Source: Euryarchaeota archaeon UBA439 (GTDB lineage: Archaea; Thermoplasmatota; Poseidoniia; Poseidoniales; Thalassarchaeaceae). From it: a stretch of 62,951 nucleotides of DNA. The position numbers and the translations under genes were made by a program. Shown piece by piece: positions 34,601 through 42,770 of this stretch. The notes beneath the pieces are model-generated. The model saw nothing but the letters and a program-made list of their open reading frames with translations. It was not told the origin of the DNA and did no database searches. Positions within the stretch are counted from its first letter, which is position 1. Each line of letters starts with the position of its first letter. The DNA lies in contig DANB01000023.1 of the NCBI GenBank assembly GCA_002497245.1, forward strand, positions 2,579-65,529. Direction: 5' to 3'.

Positions 34601-34871
34601 CGTGATTCATGTTGTAGAAAGGTTCAGAGAAGAACAAGAAAATGGACATGATACAATTACTTCTATTGGAATTGTCGGTGGTGCTTCGGGACTAGCATTG
34701 TTTGGTTCCGCACTATCTGATATCGGAGGTTTCTTGGTAATTACACAATCAAGTATGGGATTCTTCTCCACATTTGGATTATTTTGCGCGATAATGATTG
34801 GGCTTTCTCTAGTTGCAAGTATGATATTAGCACCATCATTGATTGGAATTATCTATAATGAAAAGACCTAA
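31644..34871 (+). CDS. RND/MMPL-superfamily transporter
   Basis: A 1075-residue protein with the two-fold RND layout: one N-terminal helix (about 18-36), a large extracytoplasmic domain, five helices (about 370-530), another single helix (565-585), a second extracytoplasmic domain and five final helices (860-1070). Each helix block contains the GIDDSLHALHRYKEE or GVGIDYVIHVVERFREE motif, with the paired acidic residues typical of MMPL/Patched-type proton-coupled transporters. Sequence between the halves is acidic. The cargo is unknown; archaeal members are suggested to move lipids or other hydrophobic molecules. A TATA-like ATCATATAC lies about 28 bases before the ATG. Confidence 0.85.
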   Translation: MRDFRKVASVLIPKRKKVHLAVLILSLLMIPGFNATLTPIDIESYNLESPELEAAEVMREEFSGAGNIWGFGLFVKDSEYFGEMPSEVSQIDEFSGVNSGQDEPLGGILNLSVLREIDRKASFLSEHEISEYYLAFASEISGKPIIGVLDLATEFRVFMADESLLTKPQFNPETLRMEDAPTNWSDCGVLECLTFDDENITQEHIDLAAHRMANNSKGAFLRFLSIDRAFVEDNNSSLLGPIGGTLGENGTIQADSWGYGRWSASSAWLILNLDRQKMQNEGWTFTWMNASNEWGYELEGVELSTDPIRYTIDECKEKEENKQPLCSVEWLYLSIEEDLRAQDDLVATILLGEGPNVEVNRELLSSVYLIILMAIVVIILLWLSLRRLSDVIIVCTGLVLSLLWMQGLIGWSIIFGNKYSLEIIFRSQFSNLLPILILALGIDDSLHALHRYKEERKKGKSSKESAEESISRVGRAILLTSTTTIVAFLANLTSNIAALRSFGIEAGLGVASAFLLTGLWVPLVRLDVDLWLDKRGKLEKDNEDQIHIIPKEWLVNLTSFSANKGASVAIIALLITLLAAPLMYSLEGDFQIDDFLDEDSDFAQGVFLVNQRFMDGEPGYILVEGDIANPKVIKAITETRENMNSHDRELDPDQISRTPSGEVELIALDEILIFAQAAMYENITPFEEAGWDSTEDDGGLDCETMSLLYPGVGIRKIPVLEDRDCLVFLYGFILTRGVPASGGYPALPPTITSEYIQASTIIDFEKPWLDKSGETPKYTRMTMRFGLSNAEQFAKIGPALDQLMDDMQPFQNLSSTNIVKRGDINSAFISDDYPVTWAIPTGDPVTRFVAADSMQNEMQSTLFLGLVFCTFTLWWGFRDEHKLTERLGMIREKKVIYSVKTILAMMFTGGIMTFLVSSKVGIIFAGLTLGLSIFWGISGFGIAVITTTPIFIVIIWLYGLIEVAGYGLNMVTVAIAAMSLGVGIDYVIHVVERFREEQENGHDTITSIGIVGGASGLALFGSALSDIGGFLVITQSSMGFFSTFGLFCAIMIGLSLVASMILAPSLIGIIYNEKT

Positions 34872-34881
34872 CAAAAAGGAA

Positions 34882-34896
34882 ATCCTTCTAAAGGAT
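34882..34896. terminator. Short hairpin between convergent RND and EF-2 genes
   Basis: ATCCTT (34882-34887) and AAGGAT (34891-34896) form a perfect six-base stem with a CTA loop. It lies in the 35-base gap between two convergent stop codons. It may aid termination or mRNA 3'-end stability on either strand. Confidence 0.35.
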
Positions 34897-34906
34897 GAAG
34901 AATTAA

Positions 34907-37114
34907 TCAATCTTGATAATTAGCTTCACCAGGAATCTCTTCTTTCAGACCCTTACGTTGCCTAATTTCTCCTGTAACCTTATGGAATAAAGCAGCAGGT
35001 AACTGTACGAATCCCGCATTCTCAGTATTCCAAACAGCCCTTCCTTGACTGGCCGCTCTAATATCATTGGAGAAACCAAAAGATTCTGCAACTGGCATCT
35101 TACCAATTACACTAGCAGTTCCACCATCGACAGGCATATCTTCGATTATTCCTCTGCGAGTTGTTAATTCTCTAGTCACTCCACCAATCACGTCATTAGG
35201 AGCATCGATCCTAATGTTTTGCATTGGTTCGAAAATTACTGCTCTAGATCTCAATACAGCACCCTTTACTGCATTACGAACAGCAGGAATTGTTTGCGCG
35301 GGACCACGATGGATCGCGTCCTCGTGAAGTTTAGCATCTACTAATCTAACTAAAACACCCATAAGAGGTTCTTCAGCAGTTGGTCCTTTCTTACAAACAT
35401 CATTGAAGCCTTCAATCATTAATTCTCTAGTTTCATGAAGGTTCTGGATACCTTTAGTATCGTTAACAAAAACATTCGTTGCATTTATTGCATAAATCTT
35501 CCTCATCAAATCTTTGTCCATACCAAACTCTGCAAACTTATTTCCTACATCTTTAGCATCTTTCGTCCTAACAGGGCCGTCTCCAAAGTGACCTTCTCTA
35601 AGTGCGTTAATGACATCTTGCGGCAATGGTTCACATTCTATGTAGAATCTGTTATGTCTATTTGGAGATTTACCTTCAAATGGTCTTCCGCTATTACTAC
35701 CTTCAATTGATTCACGGTATACTACAATAGGTTCACTAACCTTAACCTTGATATTTTGTTCTTCTTGCATACGGAAAATTGTAATTTCAAGATGTAATTC
35801 ACCCATCCCTGCTAAAAGAGCTTCTCCGGTTTCTTGATTAGTAGTAACTTGTAATGATGCATCTGCTTTGGCCAATCCTCTAAGAGCATCGATGAACTTA
35901 GGTAAGTCCTTCATTGATTTTGGCTCAACCGCAACAGTAACCACAGGTTCTGAATAGTGTCTAATTGCTTCGAAAGGAGTTGCCTCTGGGTCTCTAGAAA
36001 TGGTTACACCGGCTGCAGCACTCTTGACACCGGTCAATGCAGCAATATTTCCTGCGGAAACTTCCGGCACTTGTATTCGATCTCCTCCAACCATCATACT
36101 AACCTGTTGTACTCTCTCTGCCTTCGCAGCTCCAATTGCCCAAACACTTTCACCATGTTTAATCGAACCCGAATATACACGACCAACAGCAACTTCTCCA
36201 GCATGAGGGTCCATCCATATCTTTGTAATCATCAATTGAAGAGGGCCATCTGGATCTGTTTCAAGCATTGATTTACCTACTTCTGAGTCAAGATCTCCCT
36301 GCCAAATATTTGGAATACGATATTTCTGGGAAACTAATGGAGATGGTAATTGCTCTACTGCCATATCTAATAGAACCTGATGAACAGGTGCTTTCTTAGC
36401 CAATTCTTTTTGTTCGTCATTGTGGCAGTGTTCAAAGATATCTTTGAAATTAAGACCTGATTTAGTCATATATGGTATTGACATTCCCCAGTTGTAATAT
36501 GCTGAACCAAATGCCACAGTTCCTTTCTGTACAGAAACTTGCCATTCTTTAGATAACTCAGCAGGTGCGAAGGTAGCAATTAATTTGTTGACTTTAGTAA
36601 TAATTTTCTCAAACCTCTTCATCATCTCAGGGCCATCAATCTGTAATTCATTGATTAATCGGTCAACTTTGTTAATGAAAAGTACTGGGCGAACTTTTTC
36701 TTTCAGTGCTTGTCTAACGACTGTTTCTGTCTGAGGCATTGTTCCTTCAACAGCACATGCCAATATAATGCAACCATCTACTGCACGCATGGCTCTAGTA
36801 ACGTCTCCACCGAAATCTACGTGCCCTGGAGTATCGATTAAATTAATTAGATAATCATCGCCATCGATTTCGTGAACCATTGATGCACTTGCTGCGTTAA
36901 TTGTAATTCCTCTAGCACTCTCTTGCTGATCGAAATCTAAAACACGAGATTTACCTGCTAAATCTTCCGACATCATGCCTGCTCCCGCAATCAAATTATC
37001 AGAAAGTGTAGTTTTACCGTGGTCAATATGCGCTGCAATAGCAAGATTTCTTATTTTCTCTCTAACGTGCATAACTTCAGTTGCTCGCTTTATGTTGTCT
37101 TCTTTACGACCCAT
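34907..37114 (-). CDS. fusA: Translation elongation factor 2 (aEF-2)
   Basis: A 735-residue translocation GTPase. G motifs: AAHIDHGKTTLSD near the N-terminus, DTPGHVDFGGDV, and NKVDRLI. Domain IV contains EDAIHRGPAQTIPA, whose His (about residue 602) is at the site of diphthamide, the target of Dph proteins; dph6 lies 9.4 kb away. An AAGGTGA ribosome site ends four bases upstream of the ATG. It is the last gene of a uS12-uS7-EF-2 series on the minus strand. A hairpin in the gap after uS7 may tune its expression. Confidence 0.97.
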   Translation of the reverse strand: MGRKEDNIKRATEVMHVREKIRNLAIAAHIDHGKTTLSDNLIAGAGMMSEDLAGKSRVLDFDQQESARGITINAASASMVHEIDGDDYLINLIDTPGHVDFGGDVTRAMRAVDGCIILACAVEGTMPQTETVVRQALKEKVRPVLFINKVDRLINELQIDGPEMMKRFEKIITKVNKLIATFAPAELSKEWQVSVQKGTVAFGSAYYNWGMSIPYMTKSGLNFKDIFEHCHNDEQKELAKKAPVHQVLLDMAVEQLPSPLVSQKYRIPNIWQGDLDSEVGKSMLETDPDGPLQLMITKIWMDPHAGEVAVGRVYSGSIKHGESVWAIGAAKAERVQQVSMMVGGDRIQVPEVSAGNIAALTGVKSAAAGVTISRDPEATPFEAIRHYSEPVVTVAVEPKSMKDLPKFIDALRGLAKADASLQVTTNQETGEALLAGMGELHLEITIFRMQEEQNIKVKVSEPIVVYRESIEGSNSGRPFEGKSPNRHNRFYIECEPLPQDVINALREGHFGDGPVRTKDAKDVGNKFAEFGMDKDLMRKIYAINATNVFVNDTKGIQNLHETRELMIEGFNDVCKKGPTAEEPLMGVLVRLVDAKLHEDAIHRGPAQTIPAVRNAVKGAVLRSRAVIFEPMQNIRIDAPNDVIGGVTRELTTRRGIIEDMPVDGGTASVIGKMPVAESFGFSNDIRAASQGRAVWNTENAGFVQLPAALFHKVTGEIRQRKGLKEEIPGEANYQD

Positions 37115-37165
37115 ACAATCACCTTATGATAGCCCGCCGACCCAACTTCGGTTCATAAAGCCGAT

Positions 37166-37184
37166 TGTATCACTACGTGATACA
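37166..37184 (-). other. Perfect 8-bp hairpin between uS7 and EF-2 genes
   Basis: TGTATCAC (37166-37173) and GTGATACA (37177-37184) are exact reverse complements with a three-base TAC loop. The element lies in the 104-base gap between the uS7 stop and the EF-2 start. In the minus-strand RNA the loop would read GUA. A transcription pause, processing site or ribosomal-protein binding site are all possible. Confidence 0.5.
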
Positions 37185-37218
37185 GGTTGTTACTAGGAGT
37201 CTAAGAATAAAACTAGAA

Positions 37219-37827
37219 TCATCTTGCAGATGATGCGATTCTCTCTACTTCGTCTCTCTTACTGACTGCGAAAGAGCCAACATCTCCACTAGCTGCTTTA
37301 GTTAATTCAGAAATAATTCCTTCTGTCAAAGTTTTCTTACTTTTTGCAGTTGCAGAAGCACAACCAATTCCAAGGTTTCTCAAAGCGATATCTAAGCGTC
37401 TGCTAGGAGATGAATCTACAGCTTTAGGAGCACTTACTGCTCCCATCTTGATTCTCGTAGTTTCCTCGCATGGAGCAGATTCAATTATTGCATCAATAAA
37501 TACCTGCAAAGGATTCTCATCCTTTCTCTCAGAGATTGCATCTAATGCACTCTCGAAAGCTTTTGCACAGTGCTGTTTCTTTCCGGAAAACTGACCTGAA
37601 CGCATTAAGTTGTTAATGAATCTCTCAACAACTGATAATTTCGATTTACCAAACCATGAATTTGCATGTCTTCCACCACTATGAGGGGTGCCGATTGTTG
37701 TCAGATTGATGTAAGGAGCAAGTCCCGGATCAGAACATGTAACATCAGTTGCATCCCACTTACCAAAAACCATAGTTCCTATACCAGCTATAGGAGATAC
37801 TTGTGTAGATTGATTTTCTTCAGACAT
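37219..37827 (-). CDS. rps7: Small ribosomal subunit protein uS7
   Basis: A 202-residue archaeal S7. Characteristic segments are INLTTIGTPHSGGRHANSWFGKSKLSVVERFINNLMRSG and an SPSRRLDIALRNLGIGCA segment near the C-terminus. uS7 nucleates the 30S head on 16S rRNA. A GAGGTG site ends five bases before the ATG. It starts nine bases after the uS12 stop in the str-type operon. Confidence 0.97.
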   Translation of the reverse strand: MSEENQSTQVSPIAGIGTMVFGKWDATDVTCSDPGLAPYINLTTIGTPHSGGRHANSWFGKSKLSVVERFINNLMRSGQFSGKKQHCAKAFESALDAISERKDENPLQVFIDAIIESAPCEETTRIKMGAVSAPKAVDSSPSRRLDIALRNLGIGCASATAKSKKTLTEGIISELTKAASGDVGSFAVSKRDEVERIASSAR

Positions 37828-37836
37828 TCAAACACC

Positions 37837-38277
37837 TCATCGAACTGGTTTCTCTTTACGGCCACGAACCATCTCATCAAGAGAGACCCCGTTAACCTTG
37901 ATTACTTTGTATCGAACACCAGGAAGATCTCCCATGGATTGACCTCTAGGACCTCCGATACCTTCTACTAAAACTTCATCGTGTTCATCAATAAATGAAA
38001 TTGCACCATCTCCAGGAGCAAAGGCTGTAAGTTTATTTCCAGTCCTGATAAGAGATATCTTGACAGCTTTACGAATTCCTGAGTTTGGTTGTTTAGCTTC
38101 GAAACCTACTTTTTCCACAACTATTCCCTTAGCTTGCGATGAACCCTTCAAAGGATCGTGTTTCAAAACTCCACCTTGACGACGTTTAATCTCACGGTCG
38201 CGAAATCTCTTTTCTTTCCAGCGATATTTACGGCGGTCACTTTTCATCTTCGATCCGGAGAAAAGTCCTCTACCCAA
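37837..38277 (-). CDS. rps12: Small ribosomal subunit protein uS12, TTG start
   Basis: A 146-residue archaeal uS12 with SSQAKGIVVEKVGFEAKQPNSGIRKAVKI and GDLPGVRYKVIKVNG, the decoding-centre segments. The first codon is TTG. It is supported by GAGGTG seven bases upstream and by the family N-terminus GxGLFxGxK (here GRGLFSGSK), which the next ATG (at 38247) would remove. It leads the uS12-uS7-EF-2 operon. A possible TATA element on the minus strand lies near 38316-38324. Confidence 0.96.
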   Translation of the reverse strand: MGRGLFSGSKMKSDRRKYRWKEKRFRDREIKRRQGGVLKHDPLKGSSQAKGIVVEKVGFEAKQPNSGIRKAVKISLIRTGNKLTAFAPGDGAISFIDEHDEVLVEGIGGPRGQSMGDLPGVRYKVIKVNGVSLDEMVRGRKEKPVR

Positions 38278-38284
38278 GCAATAA

Positions 38285-38290
38285 CACCTC
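38285..38290 (-). promoter_or_regulatory. Shine-Dalgarno site fixing the uS12 TTG start
   Basis: GAGGTG on the minus strand lies seven bases before the TTG at 38277. The same hexamer precedes uS7 (37833-37838), and AAGGTGA precedes EF-2 (37119-37125), so SD use is consistent within this operon. Confidence 0.7.
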
Positions 38291-38414
38291 TAAGACGGGC
38301 CGCCGACCTACCTGTGGTATAAGAGCATGACGGGGGAGCAGTGGGTAGAAGTTCGACCCTAAAACCCATTTTCTTTCGCTAACATTGAAATCGAAATGGC
38401 ATCGGGTTGTTAAC

Positions 38415-39686
38415 ATGGCGTTCCGGGATTTACTTGTTGATGTTAAAAAAATTGATACGAAAACCAGCGTAATACACGGAATTTTAAATAATTCAAGGGA
38501 TTTCAATCATATCCCATTAGTTTTCAAGAACCTAACTGAGGCACCCAATCATTCTGCGGCACTAAATGTACTAACCAGAAAAAGGATTTGTGAAACATTT
38601 GATGTAAGTCCTGGCGAGTTAATTGATATTTTAGCATGGGCTATGAACAACCCTTGTGAGCCAGAAATTATTGATTCAAGCCAAGCACCTGTTATGGAAA
38701 ACACTATGGAAAAAGTAAATCTTAACAAAATACCAATCCCATGGCATTATCCAGAAGATCGCGGCAGATATCAATCAGCATCTGTGATTATTGCACAATA
38801 TAATGGAATTAGAAATATGTCTTTCCATAGACAATTTTTGAGAGATGAAAACCATACTGTTTCAAGATTTGTACCGAGACACCTTAGAACAATGACAGAT
38901 TTAGCGGCTAAAGAAGGGAAAAGTGTAGATATTGCTGTTATCAACGGAGCAGATGCAGTCGTACTTCTGGCGGCAGCAATGTCATTCACTGAAAATCTAG
39001 ATGAATTAACTGTTGCAGCTGCTTTGCATAAAAGATTACATGGATGTCCTTTGAAATTGGTAGAATTATCTAATGGTATCCAAGTCCCTGCTAATGCCGA
39101 ATATGCTATGGAAGCTAGAATTACGTTAGAAAGAGATGACGAAGGACCATATGTAGACATTACTGGAACTGTGGATGATGTAAGGCAAGAGAATGTAATA
39201 ATTTATGATTCAATTCATCATAGAAATGAACCTGTATTTCACGCACTAATACCGGGCGAAGTTGAACATAGAACTTTGATGGGAATGCCAAGAGCACCGA
39301 CAATCAAAAATGCTGTTTCAGAAGTAGTACCATGTAGTGACGTATACTTAACAGATGGAGGATGTGGATGGCTTTCATCAGTTGTGCAAATAATTCCTCA
39401 AAATGAAGGAGACGGAGTAAAGGCGATACATGCAGCATTAGAAGGACATCCATCAATGAAACAAGTAATTATTGTAGATCAAGATATTGATACATCAGAT
39501 CCAGTAAGGGTAGAATGGGCATTAATGACACGTTGGCAACCGGATAAAGACACCATCATTCTTTCTAATCAAAAAGGTTCGAGTCTAGATCCTAGCAGAT
39601 CAGAAGATGGGTTAACAAGTAAAATTGGAATTGATGCGAGTTTACCACCTGGCATTGACAAATCTCCTTATGAATCCGTGCTTTGA
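38415..39686 (+). CDS. UbiD-family decarboxylase, candidate anhydromevalonate-phosphate decarboxylase
   Basis: A 423-residue prenyl-FMN-dependent decarboxylase. UbiD-fold landmarks include IPIPWHYPEDRGRYQSASVIIAQY, MSFHRQFLRDENHTVSRFVPRHLR, VPANAEYAMEARI, and VVPCSDVYLTDGGCGWLSSVVQI. In archaea that make isopentenyl phosphate by the aconitase-X branch of the mevalonate pathway, a UbiD homologue decarboxylates trans-anhydromevalonate 5-phosphate. The presence of IPK in this window makes that role attractive but unproven. ATG at 38415 is chosen (MAFRDLL); the open frame continues ten codons upstream. It is divergent from rps12. Confidence 0.85.
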   Translation: MAFRDLLVDVKKIDTKTSVIHGILNNSRDFNHIPLVFKNLTEAPNHSAALNVLTRKRICETFDVSPGELIDILAWAMNNPCEPEIIDSSQAPVMENTMEKVNLNKIPIPWHYPEDRGRYQSASVIIAQYNGIRNMSFHRQFLRDENHTVSRFVPRHLRTMTDLAAKEGKSVDIAVINGADAVVLLAAAMSFTENLDELTVAAALHKRLHGCPLKLVELSNGIQVPANAEYAMEARITLERDDEGPYVDITGTVDDVRQENVIIYDSIHHRNEPVFHALIPGEVEHRTLMGMPRAPTIKNAVSEVVPCSDVYLTDGGCGWLSSVVQIIPQNEGDGVKAIHAALEGHPSMKQVIIVDQDIDTSDPVRVEWALMTRWQPDKDTIILSNQKGSSLDPSRSEDGLTSKIGIDASLPPGIDKSPYESVL

Positions 39687-39695
39687 GGTCAAAAG

Positions 39696-40682
39696 ATGGA
39701 AAGCGTTGACATCAATCAGAAACTTCAACACCCAAGAAGAAGTTTGGGCAATAGACACAGGAGTCAGGCTGAGAAATTTCTTAAGATTTCACAAAATCAA
39801 GAAAATCTAAATTGGGCAGAACAAAGTGCTAAACAAGCAGTTCTTTATGATTTTACAAATCCGGAAAATTGGATAATTTTGACAAAAATCAAGATACTCA
39901 AGGCCGATGTTGAAGGGATTCGGGCCGTATTAAAAGAATTATTTACAATTTTAGGTAGAGATCCTGAATTATTGGGTCAATTGAAAAATATTGATTTGAC
40001 CAAGAATGGAATGGATTTACTGAATGCTGGTTTGAGAATTGATCCTTTAGACCCAGATAAATGGGCAAAGGAGGTTTTAGGGAATAACGAAGAAACTCAG
40101 AAGTTCAAAAAAAGAGTTGAAATGCTAGACTTGAGAGATGTAAGAGCAAATATCCTATTTTCTAGAAGGATTGAGAGATTAAGAGATTTTGACAATGAAG
40201 AATTGTTCATGTATTTATCGAGAATTATCCTAGCTCAAAGGCCATCAAATCATGAAACTTGGACGGAGTTAGGGAAGTTACATGAAAGAAGGGGTGAGTT
40301 TGATGAGGCTTGGTTCTGTTATGATCAAGCACAGACATATTTTCCTACGCTTAAAGTCAGAGATAGATATAAGGAAAGAATGGAAGCTAAAATGGATGGT
40401 AAGAAAAAGATTCCTTGGAAGGAACCAATAATTAAGAATAGGGTCGATTTTCTTAAGAAAATGCAAAATATGTCTACTCCAGAGAACTTTACGAGAAATC
40501 TGGATGGTGAAATAGAGAAAGAAGAAATAGATATCGATGACTATCAGAAAATTGCAAACTTCAGAGAACAAGGAAATCTTTCAGGAGCATTCTTTTTGGC
40601 AAGACAATTAGCGGCTGAAGGAGATGAAAATGGAAAAATATTAGTTAAAGAAATTATGGAGGAAATGGATAATGGAAACTGA
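39696..40682 (+). CDS. TPR-like helical-repeat protein
   Basis: A 328-residue soluble helical protein. Recognisable TPR-type units occur at about residues 40-75 (AEQSAKQAVLYDFTNPENWIIL) and 190-225 (TWTELGKLHERRGEFDEAWFCYDQAQTYFP). The basic N-terminus (RRSLGNRHRSQAEKFLK) is notable. The C-terminus is acidic and may pack as further repeats. It starts nine bases after the UbiD stop and overlaps the Nudix gene by 11 bases, so all three are probably co-transcribed. The function is unknown. Confidence 0.75.
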   Translation: MESVDINQKLQHPRRSLGNRHRSQAEKFLKISQNQENLNWAEQSAKQAVLYDFTNPENWIILTKIKILKADVEGIRAVLKELFTILGRDPELLGQLKNIDLTKNGMDLLNAGLRIDPLDPDKWAKEVLGNNEETQKFKKRVEMLDLRDVRANILFSRRIERLRDFDNEELFMYLSRIILAQRPSNHETWTELGKLHERRGEFDEAWFCYDQAQTYFPTLKVRDRYKERMEAKMDGKKKIPWKEPIIKNRVDFLKKMQNMSTPENFTRNLDGEIEKEEIDIDDYQKIANFREQGNLSGAFFLARQLAAEGDENGKILVKEIMEEMDNGN

Positions 40683-41076
40683 TGAGCCATGGGTAGTTGT
40701 CTGGGCAATACCCAAAAATAAGATTGATTTACCATGCTGGTTGATGGTTAAACATATCGAAAGAGGATGGGAATTACCGGGCGGTAAACAACTTGAAAAT
40801 GAAGAAAATGATGTTACTGCTCTAAGAGAATTATACGAAGAAACAGGATTGTTAGGAGTTGCTATATCTGAAGATGATTCGATAATTAAAGGCGGAGTAG
40901 TTGTTTTGGTAGAGATTAATGAAGAACCTGAGCCCTATGGTTGGGATTCTGATGATGAAAATATAGTCGAAGTAGGATGGTGTGTCGAGATACCTGATGA
41001 TCTATACTGGGGAAGTAAAGAAATTAAGAAATTAATAAACTATGACTGGAGTGCTGCGAGGACTTTTAAGTCCTGA
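40672..41076 (+). CDS. Nudix hydrolase
   Basis: A 134-residue single-domain Nudix protein. The 23-residue Nudix box is complete: it runs from the G of GGKQLENE through ALRELYEETGLL, with the Arg-Glu-x-x-Glu-Glu metal ligands. The substrate (a nucleoside diphosphate linked to another moiety) cannot be read from sequence. It is the last gene of a plus-strand run after ubiD and a TPR gene. Its final 37 bases overlap the end of the convergent helical protein. Confidence 0.9.
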   Translation: METDEPWVVVWAIPKNKIDLPCWLMVKHIERGWELPGGKQLENEENDVTALRELYEETGLLGVAISEDDSIIKGGVVVLVEINEEPEPYGWDSDDENIVEVGWCVEIPDDLYWGSKEIKKLINYDWSAARTFKS

Positions 41077-41870
41077 ATTTCACTTTTCCGTTGAGATAAT
41101 ATATTCTTCCACTCATCAATCCCCAACATATCTGAAGAATCGATAATCAATCCAAGATCATTTCTATTATCCCCCGATAAATTTTGAGTTAGTATAGGAA
41201 TTAACTCTTCAACAATCTCTACAATATCCTTCGGATTGGAAGGAATCCAAGTCGTTCCTGCAGATTCTCTAGGTGCTGCATTTTCCAATCTAGATTCCAT
41301 ATCGGGAGCTTTTTCTGAGATTTCCTCCAATGCTAAATCTAACCATTCAAGAGAGCAAACTAGACTTTCAGATGTCATATTAGTATTAGTGAAAAATTTT
41401 CTTGCCGACCATAAATGCCTCATTGCTGGATCAAGGTCATTTAATGTCACATATATTCTTGCAGCTTCCAATCTAGAGAGAGCTATAATATCTTCAGGGT
41501 GACCGTATTCTTTGCTAATATCTGCATGGACGACTAAAGACATTATTGATTCTCCAACATTTCGGTGCCAATTGGCTAAATTTAGCAGGGCTAGACCATG
41601 TAATGGAGAACCGGGACATAAAGCATTCAGCCGATCTACGCACCATCTTAGTTCACTTCCAACTAAACTAACATCTACGATCCCCAATAATGCACGCTCC
41701 ATTCTTACTCGTGCTTCAATTAGATGATCTCTCTCGTTATTTGTTCTGGAACGATTCAAGATATCTTCGGAAAAATCACTTATATTTTCCAAGTCTCCTT
41801 GGGAGATTTTCTTTTGAAGAATCAACATATCGAGTTCTAGAGGCGTTGCTTTTTCTAAAGAATCACTCAT
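41040..41870 (-). CDS. Helical-repeat protein, unknown
   Basis: A 276-residue soluble, mostly helical protein with TPR-like periodicity (LHGLALLNLANWHRNVGESIMSLVVHADI, LSRLEAARIYVTLNDLDPAMRHLWSARKFF). No catalytic motif is seen. It is downstream of prefoldin beta (gap of 13 bases) at the end of the long minus-strand superoperon. It may therefore be a lineage-specific addition to that operon. Start ATG 41870; a GTG at 41879 is possible. Confidence 0.7.
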   Translation of the reverse strand: MSDSLEKATPLELDMLILQKKISQGDLENISDFSEDILNRSRTNNERDHLIEARVRMERALLGIVDVSLVGSELRWCVDRLNALCPGSPLHGLALLNLANWHRNVGESIMSLVVHADISKEYGHPEDIIALSRLEAARIYVTLNDLDPAMRHLWSARKFFTNTNMTSESLVCSLEWLDLALEEISEKAPDMESRLENAAPRESAGTTWIPSNPKDIVEIVEELIPILTQNLSGDNRNDLGLIIDSSDMLGIDEWKNILSQRKSEIQDLKVLAALQS

Positions 41871-41883
41871 AAAAAGCACCCTA

Positions 41884-42195
41884 TTATTCTAAAGAACTAA
41901 CAACTGAATCATATTGAGTTCTTAATTCATTTTCTCTCTCAACCATTCTTTCTAAATGAGATTCGAATGTTTCTTTAGATGTAGATAATTCTTTAACTAA
42001 TTCATCTCTGTCATCTACTTCTAATAATAAATTTCCTACGGCTCTAAAAACAGGCCTATTCTTATCCTGTTTAGATAGAGATTCCAATGTCAAAGTAATT
42101 TCATTAATTTGTGTCGAAACCGTTTGAATTTGATTACGAGATAATTGTAACTCTTGTACTAAGGCTTGGATATCTTGAGGTGTCGATTGGTCCAT
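41884..42195 (-). CDS. pfdB: Prefoldin beta subunit
   Basis: A 103-residue coiled-coil protein. Two long helices (about residues 5-45 and 65-103) flank the beta-hairpin segment NRPVFRAVGNLLLEVD, as in archaeal prefoldin beta (GimC). Prefoldin holds unfolded chains and hands them to the thermosome. It abuts pcc1 with no intergenic bases in the minus-strand superoperon. Confidence 0.93.
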   Translation of the reverse strand: MDQSTPQDIQALVQELQLSRNQIQTVSTQINEITLTLESLSKQDKNRPVFRAVGNLLLEVDDRDELVKELSTSKETFESHLERMVERENELRTQYDSVVSSLE

Positions 42196-42423
42196 TTAAT
42201 CCTCTCCTGCGGCACTAAGGGCATGCTCTGATGCTATCAACCCACGCATCAGGCTATTCCATCTTGCTCTCAAGTCGACAATACTTTCCGCTGACTGTGA
42301 AACTGTTATTAAATCAACATTACAAACGAAATTACATTCTGTAACTAAGCTTGCAGCCAGTGCTTGCGCATCAGAATGAGTGAATATTAATTCGAAATGG
42401 GAAGATTCATTCTTCTTCATCAT
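42196..42423 (-). CDS. KEOPS subunit Pcc1-like protein
   Basis: A 75-residue protein with the short Pcc1 pattern: a first strand (HFELIFTHS), a helix with AQALAASLV, and the ending SIVDLRARWNSLMRGLIASEHAL that matches the LRAxxNSxLR motif. Pcc1 dimerises within KEOPS, which makes t6A on tRNA. The start (ATG 42423 or 42420) overlaps the eL43 stop region by 14-17 bases. Its place between eL43 and prefoldin beta matches archaeal gene order. Confidence 0.78.
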   Translation of the reverse strand: MMKKNESSHFELIFTHSDAQALAASLVTECNFVCNVDLITVSQSAESIVDLRARWNSLMRGLIASEHALSAAGED

Positions 42424-42769
42424 TAGATGATTCCTCGGCAAGTTTTCGCTCATAATCAAGAGCCGCTTGTTGAGCAATAACAGTCATATCTGTAGCAGTT
42501 GCACCTTCCATTCCTCTTCGAATAACTCTACTATTGGAATCAGAAGCTCTAGTGAATGGTTCCCAAACTCCGCCTGTGAATTTGTATCCGCATTTTTTGC
42601 ATTCCCAAATTCCAGCAACTTGCCTTCGAACTTTTTTATATTGGCATTTTGGACAAGTGTAAAATTTTGATTTTTTGGCGATTGCTGAGCCTGCTCTTCG
42701 ACGTACGCTGACACCGTATCTAGCTCCGAATTTTGCTGTTGCTCCGGACTTCTGTGTTCTTTTTGCCAT
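42407..42769 (-). CDS. rpl37ae: Large ribosomal subunit protein eL43 (L37Ae) with C-terminal extension
   Basis: A 120-residue protein. Residues 1-72 form the usual eL43 with a zinc ribbon from CPKC and CKKC and the end KFTGGVWEP. The usual length is 80-95, so the acidic, helical tail of about 45 residues (ATDMTVIAQQAALDYERKLAEE...) is extra. The tail coding region overlaps the pcc1 start. It follows rrp42 by one base on the minus strand. Confidence 0.92.
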   Translation of the reverse strand: MAKRTQKSGATAKFGARYGVSVRRRAGSAIAKKSKFYTCPKCQYKKVRRQVAGIWECKKCGYKFTGGVWEPFTRASDSNSRVIRRGMEGATATDMTVIAQQAALDYERKLAEESSNDEEE

Positions 42770-42770
42770 T

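Noticed and set aside
38351..38359. GTTCGACCC resembling a tRNA T-loop between rps12 and the UbiD gene
   Set aside because: The flanking bases do not form a T-stem, and no acceptor, D or anticodon arms can be drawn around it.
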